From assembly GCF_009362735.1 (NCBI RefSeq), contig NZ_WHNP01000030.1, positions 45,844 to 109,843 on the forward strand: DNA of 64,000 bases, in the 5' to 3' direction. The notes under the pieces were generated by a model. That model saw only the letters and a program-made list of their open reading frames with translations, was not told the DNA's origin and did not search any database. Below are positions 59,643 through 64,000 of this stretch, piece after piece. A program made the translations under genes and the position numbers. How positions within the stretch are numbered: the stretch's first letter is position 1; each line of letters starts with the position of its first letter. The stretch comes from Paraburkholderia franconis (GTDB taxonomy: Bacteria; Pseudomonadota; Gammaproteobacteria; Burkholderiales; Burkholderiaceae).

Positions 59643-60173
59643 TCAATGCGTGTGAGCCGCGTCCGCCTCGATGAGCGGATGCGAGCTTTCGGCCGTGCCG
59701 TCGCGCAGCTTGCGCGCCGCGTACTGCACGGCCTTCACGATGTTCTGATACCCGGTGCAGCGGCACAGGTTCCCCGCCATCCAGTAGCGGATCTCGGCTT
59801 CCGTCGGGTCTGGGTTCTCCTGCAGCAGACGATAGGCGCGCATCAGCATGCCCGGCGTGCAGAACCCGCACTGGAGTCCGTGCTCCTGCATGAAGCCTTC
59901 CTGCAGCGCGTGCAATTCACCACCCTGCGCGAGCCCTTCGACTGTCTTCACGTCCGCGCCTTCGGCCTGCACGGTCAAGAGCGTGCACGACTTCACCGAC
60001 ATGCCGTTGAAGTCCACCGTGCACGCGCCGCAATGCGACGTCTCGCAGCCGATGTGCGGCCCCGTGTGCAGGCACTTTTCCCTTAGCGTGTGAATCAGCA
60101 GCTCGCGCGGCTCGACCGCCACGTCGACCTCGCTGCCGTTCAGCGTGAACGACACCATCGTCTTCTTGCTCAT
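59643..60173 (-). CDS. coxS: Aerobic CO dehydrogenase small subunit, 2x[2Fe-2S]
   Basis: The 176-residue iron-sulfur protein has the N-terminal plant-ferredoxin-type cluster site HIGCETSHCGACTVDFNG plus Cys in VKSCTLLTVQ, and the C-terminal site LQCGFCTPGMLM with NLCRCTGYQNIVKAV. It carries electrons from the Mo-Cu centre in CoxL toward FAD in CoxM. GGGAG precedes ATG 60173 by six bases. It sits between coxM (22-base gap) and coxL (16-base gap). Confidence 0.96.
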   Translation of the reverse strand: MSKKTMVSFTLNGSEVDVAVEPRELLIHTLREKCLHTGPHIGCETSHCGACTVDFNGMSVKSCTLLTVQAEGADVKTVEGLAQGGELHALQEGFMQEHGLQCGFCTPGMLMRAYRLLQENPDPTEAEIRYWMAGNLCRCTGYQNIVKAVQYAARKLRDGTAESSHPLIEADAAHTH

Positions 60174-60195
60174 GTCGCGCTCTCCCGATGTGTGC

Positions 60196-61062
60196 TCAAT
60201 GCGCGGACCGCTCGTAAGCGGTCCGCAACGCACGGCGCGTCATCTCGCCCGCCATCGCCCGCTTGTAGTCCTCGTCGCCGCGCAAATCGGGCAGCGGATT
60301 GCAGGCCGCCATCGCGCGGCGCGCGGCTTGGTCCACATGTGCATCGTCGAACGGCTGGCCGCGCAATGCGTCTTCGGCATCCGTTGCGCGGATCACCGTG
60401 TCGCCGACATTCGTCAGAGCAATGCGCACGTCGTCGACGTGTCCATCGCGCATGCGCAGCGTCACGGCCGACGCGGCCGTCGCGAAGTCGCCCGTCTTGC
60501 GCTTGAGCTTCGCGTAGCAGTAACCCGTGCCGGCGGCGGGCACGGGGATGCGAATGCCCGTCAGAATTTCGGTGGGCTCGATCAGCGTCGCGTAGGTGCC
60601 GACGAAGAAGCCGTCGGCGGGCACGACCCGCTCGCCCTGCGCGCCTTGCAGCACGAACGACGCGTCGAGCGCGATCATCAGCGCGGGATGATCGTTGCCC
60701 GGATCGCCGTGCGTGATGTCGCCGCCCAGCGTGCCGCGATAGCGCACCTGCGGATCGGCGATCTGCTTCGCGCCCTCGATGAGCAGCGGACACTTTGCCT
60801 CCAGCAGCGCGGACCAGATCAGCTCGTTTTCCGTCGTCATCGCGCCGATCCACAACACGCCGTTTTCTTCGCGGATGCCGTGAAGCTCCTCGAGCTTGCC
60901 GAGGTCGATCAGATGCTCGGGCTGCGCGAAACGCAGTTTCATCATCGGCAACAGGCTGTGGCCGCCCGCCAGCAGCTTCGCCGTGTCGCCGTGCGCGCCG
61001 AGCAGCGCGAGCGCTTCGGGCAGCGACTGCGGCGCGTGGTATTCGAAAGGTCGGGGAATCAC
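60196..61062 (-). CDS. coxM: Aerobic CO dehydrogenase medium (FAD) subunit
   Basis: The 288-residue flavoprotein has LLAGGHSLLPMMKLRFAQPEHLIDL, the FAD pyrophosphate-binding AGGHSLLPMMK motif, and RYRGTLGGDITHGDPGNDHPAL with TLGGDITH, the second FAD motif of CoxM. It passes electrons from the iron-sulfur clusters to the respiratory chain. The start is GTG 61062 with AAGGAG six bases upstream. It is the first gene of the leftward cox operon and faces rcoM across 227 bases. Confidence 0.95.
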   Translation of the reverse strand: MIPRPFEYHAPQSLPEALALLGAHGDTAKLLAGGHSLLPMMKLRFAQPEHLIDLGKLEELHGIREENGVLWIGAMTTENELIWSALLEAKCPLLIEGAKQIADPQVRYRGTLGGDITHGDPGNDHPALMIALDASFVLQGAQGERVVPADGFFVGTYATLIEPTEILTGIRIPVPAAGTGYCYAKLKRKTGDFATAASAVTLRMRDGHVDDVRIALTNVGDTVIRATDAEDALRGQPFDDAHVDQAARRAMAACNPLPDLRGDEDYKRAMAGEMTRRALRTAYERSAH

Positions 61063-61120
61063 GCGTGTCTCCTTCGTCGACCATGCAGGCTCGTTGCAGT
61101 TGTCATCGTTCCGAGGCCGA

Positions 61121-61159
61121 GGATTTCACAATGCAACGCAGCAATTCAATGTGATTTCC
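61121..61159. promoter_or_regulatory. Candidate operator between coxM and rcoM
   Basis: An imperfect inverted repeat spans 39 bases: GGATTTCACA on the left pairs with TGTGATTTCC on the right (8 of 10), and the interior CACAATG...CAATGTG continues the symmetry. It lies 59 bases before coxM and 130 before rcoM. This is the natural place for RcoM binding, but the known RcoM site form was not confirmed here. Confidence 0.5.
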
Positions 61160-61289
61160 CGAACGGCAGCCTGGCCGCGTCGACGGCCGGAAAACTTGCG
61201 TGAAAGGGGGAAAAGACTTAAAACGGATGCACCGTCCCGGCATTGCAGACGCCGCGCACAGCGGTGCGGGAGCATCGGGAGAACCCTGG

Positions 61290-62093
61290 ATGAAACTGTT
61301 CGATCATGCCATGCCGATCACCGACGCGCGTCGCGCCGAGACCTTCCAGCACCGGCTGGAACAGTTCAATCCGGGCGTCGTGTGGCTCGATACGCAGGGG
61401 CGCGTCACCGCGTTCAACGACGTCGCGCTGCAGATTCTCGGGCCAGCCGGCGAGCAGTCGCTGGGCGTCGCGCAGGACAAGCTGTTCGGCATCGACGTCG
61501 TGCAGCTGCACCCTGCGAAGAGCCGCGACAAGCTGCGCTTCCTGCTGCAGTCGCGCGACGCGGGCGGTTGCCCGGTGAAGTCGCCGCCGCCCGTCGCGAT
61601 GATGATTAATATTCCTGACCGTATTCTGATGATCAAGGTGTCGAGCATGTCGGACATGCACGGCGCGTGCGGCACCTGCATGATCTTCTACGACGTGACC
61701 GACCTCACGACGGAGCCCTTGTCCGAAACGCTGGCGGGCACGGTCACGCCGCCGCGACGGCTGCTCAAGATTCCCGTGTACCGCGGGAACCGCGTGATCC
61801 TGATCGACCTGAAAGACATCATCCGCTTTCAGGGCGACGGACACTACACGACGATCGTCACGAAGGACGACCGCTATCTGTCGAACCTGTCGCTCGCGGA
61901 CCTCGAATTGCGGCTCGACAGCAGCATCTTTCTGCGCGTGCATCGCAGCCACATCGTCAGCCTGCCGTATGCAATCGAAATGCTGAAAGCCGACGAGAAC
62001 ATGAACCTCGTGATGGACGACGCCGAGCGCAGCGTCGTGCCCGTCAGCCGGGCGCGCGCCGCGCAATTGAAGGAACGGTTCGGCGTGGTGTGA
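61290..62093 (+). CDS. rcoM: CO-sensing regulator RcoM (PAS-LytTR)
   Basis: The 267-residue protein has an N-terminal PAS domain (about 20-130) and a C-terminal LytTR DNA-binding domain (about 165-265). With the start at ATG 61290, His74 (VVQLHPAKS), Cys94 (GGCPVKS) and Met104 (VAMMINIPD) fall exactly at the published heme-ligand positions of RcoM from Burkholderia xenovorans. LytTR landmarks are IIRFQGDGHYTTIVTKDDRYLSNLSLADLELRL and FLRVHRSHIVSLPYAI. It should bind heme, sense CO and activate the divergent cox operon. GGGAG nine bases upstream supports the start; the longer frame from 61200 would shift the ligands. Confidence 0.95.
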   Translation: MKLFDHAMPITDARRAETFQHRLEQFNPGVVWLDTQGRVTAFNDVALQILGPAGEQSLGVAQDKLFGIDVVQLHPAKSRDKLRFLLQSRDAGGCPVKSPPPVAMMINIPDRILMIKVSSMSDMHGACGTCMIFYDVTDLTTEPLSETLAGTVTPPRRLLKIPVYRGNRVILIDLKDIIRFQGDGHYTTIVTKDDRYLSNLSLADLELRLDSSIFLRVHRSHIVSLPYAIEMLKADENMNLVMDDAERSVVPVSRARAAQLKERFGVV

Positions 62094-62452
62094 AGGCTCG
62101 TGACTGCAAGGCAATAACGGATCGCCCGTCGCGTTTGAGGCCTTGAGCGGAGAGCGCGATCGGGACCGCCGCTTGCAAATGCGGCGAAGGGCGACGGCCG
62201 GGTGACATCGAGTTGCGCATCGCGTTCGACACAGGCTGCACACGGCTTACGACACTTGCCGCGGCGAGCATCGCCTCCGTGGAGTTTTCACGCGTTCAGA
62301 TGAGGTTGTCGACATGCTGTGGCGTTCTGCCACCCGGGACGGCAAATGGCCGGATGACCATCGTCAATACCCGAGCGACGGGAAGAGGGATACTGCTCAC
62401 GTGTCGATCTGATTGTCTCTGTCACAGCCGCGCGATGCGCAACTCACTATCC
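62094..62452. other. Intergenic stretch between rcoM and a Usp gene
   Basis: In these 359 bases I see no gene, repeat or clear terminator. Both flanking genes point rightward, so the Usp promoter should lie here, but no good -35/-10 pair is evident. Confidence 0.45.
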
Positions 62453-62875
62453 ATGTTCAAACACATTCTTCTTCCCGTTGACGGTTCCGACGTATCGCGC
62501 AGGGCCGTTGCAAGTGCCATCGAGTTCGCCCGGATCAGTGGCGCGCGTCTTACACCCTATACCTGCGTACACGACCAGTGGATTCCAACCGATAACGAAC
62601 TGTGGCCTGAATACGCATCACGCGCGCAGGACGAGGCCCGTGCAGAACACGCGAAGATCGAGGAAGCCGCCGCGCAAAATGGCGTGCATTGCGTCGGTGC
62701 CACGTCGGCCGCGTCGTCGCCCTATCTGGGGATCATCGCCAAGGCGATGGAGCTGGAATGTGACGTGATCTTCATGGCGTCGCACGGCCGGAACCGGGTC
62801 AGCAGCCTTCTGCTGGGCAGCGAAACGCAGAAGGTGCTCAGCCACAGTGCGATTCCTGTCCTCGTCTTCCGTTGA
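62453..62875 (+). CDS. Universal stress protein UspA family, 140 aa
   Basis: One Usp domain fills the protein. It begins FKHILLPVDGSDVSRRAVASAIEFA and has the ATP-binding-type end IFMASHGRNRVSSLLLGSETQKVLSHSAIPVLVF. The usual GxxG becomes SHG, with the final G-S kept, as is common in short Burkholderia Usp proteins. It is downstream of rcoM on the same strand, though the 359-base gap makes an operon unlikely. A stress role is probable; a link to CO metabolism is speculation. No strong ribosome site precedes ATG 62453. Confidence 0.85.
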   Translation: MFKHILLPVDGSDVSRRAVASAIEFARISGARLTPYTCVHDQWIPTDNELWPEYASRAQDEARAEHAKIEEAAAQNGVHCVGATSAASSPYLGIIAKAMELECDVIFMASHGRNRVSSLLLGSETQKVLSHSAIPVLVFR

Positions 62876-63031
62876 AGTCGCCAGGGCCCGAGTTCAGGTT
62901 TTGAGCAGCGCGAAGAAGAATGCGACGAGATCGGTGCCTTTGGACGCCGCTCGTCCATCGGCACGTGACCGAACGTGCAGGTGTTTCGGGACGCTTGCTT
63001 AAAGGCGGATCAACGGGAGCGGGCCTTCCCC

Positions 63032-63343
63032 CTATTCGCTATCCCCTTTCGTCTTGCTCTTTGTCGTAGCAGGAGATAAGGGAAGCGCAATGCCGAGCGC
63101 GTCTGCGACTTCGGCGAGCGTGCCATCCCGGCACCATTGACGATATTTCATGTAGCACGTCTGCGCAGGCGGGCCGTCACGCGGCAGATGATGCCAGCGC
63201 TCGTTTTGCGTCAGCACCCATAGGATTGCGTTCAGGAGTTCGCGCGGGTCGCGGGGCACGCGACCGTATCTTCACATCCTGTCCCGAGGGAACAGGTGCG
63301 CGACCTTGTCCCAATCCTGATCGGATAATGGTTCAAAGCTCAT
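63032..63343 (-). pseudogene. Transposase-like gene interrupted by an in-frame TGA
   Basis: From ATG 63343 the frame reads MSFEPLSDQDWDKVAHLFPR, stops at TGA codon 24 (63272-63274), and continues in the same frame as RYGRVPRDPRELLNAILWV and WHHLPRDGPPAQTCYMKYRQW to 63032. These are the N-terminal features of IS5-type transposases and their short relatives (about 100 residues). The break is a point nonsense rather than a frameshift. The C-terminal catalytic part of a full transposase is absent, and no terminal inverted repeats are evident. It is best seen as a decayed remnant; TGA readthrough or a sequencing error are alternatives. Confidence 0.7.
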
Positions 63344-63367
63344 CGCCTGCCCCACCCGCTGATCGGC

Positions 63368-64000
63368 TTACGCGAGACTCGTGCAGAGTTCCGGCACGAG
63401 CGTGAACAGATCGCCGACCAGACCATAGTCCGCGACGCTGAAGATCGGCGCCTCTTCGTCCTTGTTGATCGCGACGATCACCTTCGAGTCCTTCATGCCC
63501 GCCAGGTGCTGGATCGCACCCGAGATACCCACCGCGATGTACAGCTGCGGCGCGACGATCTTGCCCGTCTGGCCGACCTGGTAGTCGTTCGGCACGTAGC
63601 CCGCATCGACGGCTGCGCGCGAGGCACCCATTGCTGCGCCGAGCTTGTCGGCGAGCGGCTCAAGCACCTTCGTGTAGTTCTCGCCGCTGCCCAGACCGCG
63701 GTCGCCCGACACGATGATGTTCGCGCTCGTCAGTTCCGGACGGTCCAGCTTCGTCACTTCACGGCTCACAAACTGCGAGATGCCTGCGTCTGCCGCCGCT
63801 TCGATCTTCCCGACCGACGCACTGCCGCCTTCTGCTGCGACCGGGTCGAAGCCCGTTGCACGCACCGTGATGACCTTGACCGGATCAGCCGATTGCACGA
63901 TCGCGATTGCGTTGCCCGCGTAGATCGGACGCTCGAACGTATCCGCGCTATCGACGGCCGTGATGTCGCTGATCTGCGCGACGTCGAGTTTTGCCGCGAT
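63368..64000 (-). CDS. etfA: Electron transfer flavoprotein alpha subunit (partial)
   Basis: The last 211 residues are present, ending at 63368; the gene runs off the right edge. IIVSGDRGLGSGENYTKVLEPLADKLGAAMGASRAAVDAGYVPNDYQVGQTGKIV is the FAD-binding domain with the signature YVPNDYQVGQTGK and SGAIQHLAGMKDSKVIVAINKDEEAPIF the following conserved block. EtfA with EtfB carries electrons from acyl-CoA and other dehydrogenases to ETF-quinone oxidoreductase. The upstream gene, usually etfB, should lie outside the window. Confidence 0.96.
   Translation of the reverse strand: MAAKLDVAQISDITAVDSADTFERPIYAGNAIAIVQSADPVKVITVRATGFDPVAAEGGSASVGKIEAAADAGISQFVSREVTKLDRPELTSANIIVSGDRGLGSGENYTKVLEPLADKLGAAMGASRAAVDAGYVPNDYQVGQTGKIVAPQLYIAVGISGAIQHLAGMKDSKVIVAINKDEEAPIFSVADYGLVGDLFTLVPELCTSLA

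Noticed and set aside
61200..61289. Upstream start of rcoM at 61200
   Set aside because: It adds 30 unrelated residues and moves His74, Cys94 and Met104 off their published positions. ATG 61290 has GGGAG upstream.

Overview
The window is GC-rich DNA with the gene content of a soil or plant-associated Burkholderiales member, most likely Paraburkholderia/Burkholderia sensu lato. The support is a polyhydroxyalkanoate reductase with a phasin, a persulfide dioxygenase-rhodanese fusion, a RcoM-type CO sensor beside a form I CO dehydrogenase, and many LysR regulators. This placement is inference from families, not a database match. No rRNA, tRNA, CRISPR array, phage or intact insertion sequence was seen.

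Layout. 1-5.4 kb: edge-truncated phosphodiesterase, a tiny membrane protein, phaB-like reductase, phasin, two universal stress proteins and a DUF1840 protein. 5.5-13.4 kb: tartrate/D-malate dehydrogenase with a LysR regulator, a sugar-acid type MFS transporter, acetyltransferase, hydrolase, cupin, a small molybdopterin-fold protein, and a MarR-GNAT fusion whose promoter carries two matching operators. 13.4-20 kb: a leftward homoprotocatechuate meta-cleavage operon (hpaG1-G2-E-D-F-H-I) with a HAD hydrolase at its end. 20-23.1 kb: glcG-like gene and malate synthase G behind a GntR/FadR-type palindrome and closed by a strong terminator. 23-27.9 kb: HMG-CoA-lyase-like enzyme, class III CoA transferase and MFS transporter with a divergent LysR, probably an organic-acid pathway of unknown substrate. 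27.9-31.2 kb: DHA2 efflux pump, LysR regulator, a 9-bp tandem repeat, HAD hydrolase. 32.3-38 kb: amino-acid permease, DadA-like oxidase and an orphan LivK-type binding protein facing a MocR regulator, with matching sites in the shared intergenic region. 38-47 kb: glycosyltransferase, persulfide dioxygenase-rhodanese, 1-Cys peroxiredoxin, two exported proteins, a cNMP-binding/flavin reductase fusion and a Na+/H+ antiporter. 47-50.3 kb: metR and metE.

Two recently described systems lie side by side at the right. At 50.3-52.6 kb a divergent senB/senA pair predicts selenosugar and selenoneine synthesis. SenC and EgtD are not in the window. At 52.6-62.1 kb a complete aerobic CO dehydrogenase operon (coxM-S-L, then coxG-D-E-F and a molybdenum-cofactor cytidylyltransferase) is transcribed leftward and faces rcoM. 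RcoM keeps His74, Cys94 and Met104 at the published heme-ligand positions. CoxL has AYRCSFR, the form I signature. An unusual mosaic of TTTA-loop hairpins splits the operon between coxL and coxG.

The window ends with a third universal stress protein, a transposase-like pseudogene broken by an in-frame TGA, and the C-terminal part of etfA. Very long antisense ORFs opposite most genes are codon-bias shadows and were left out.
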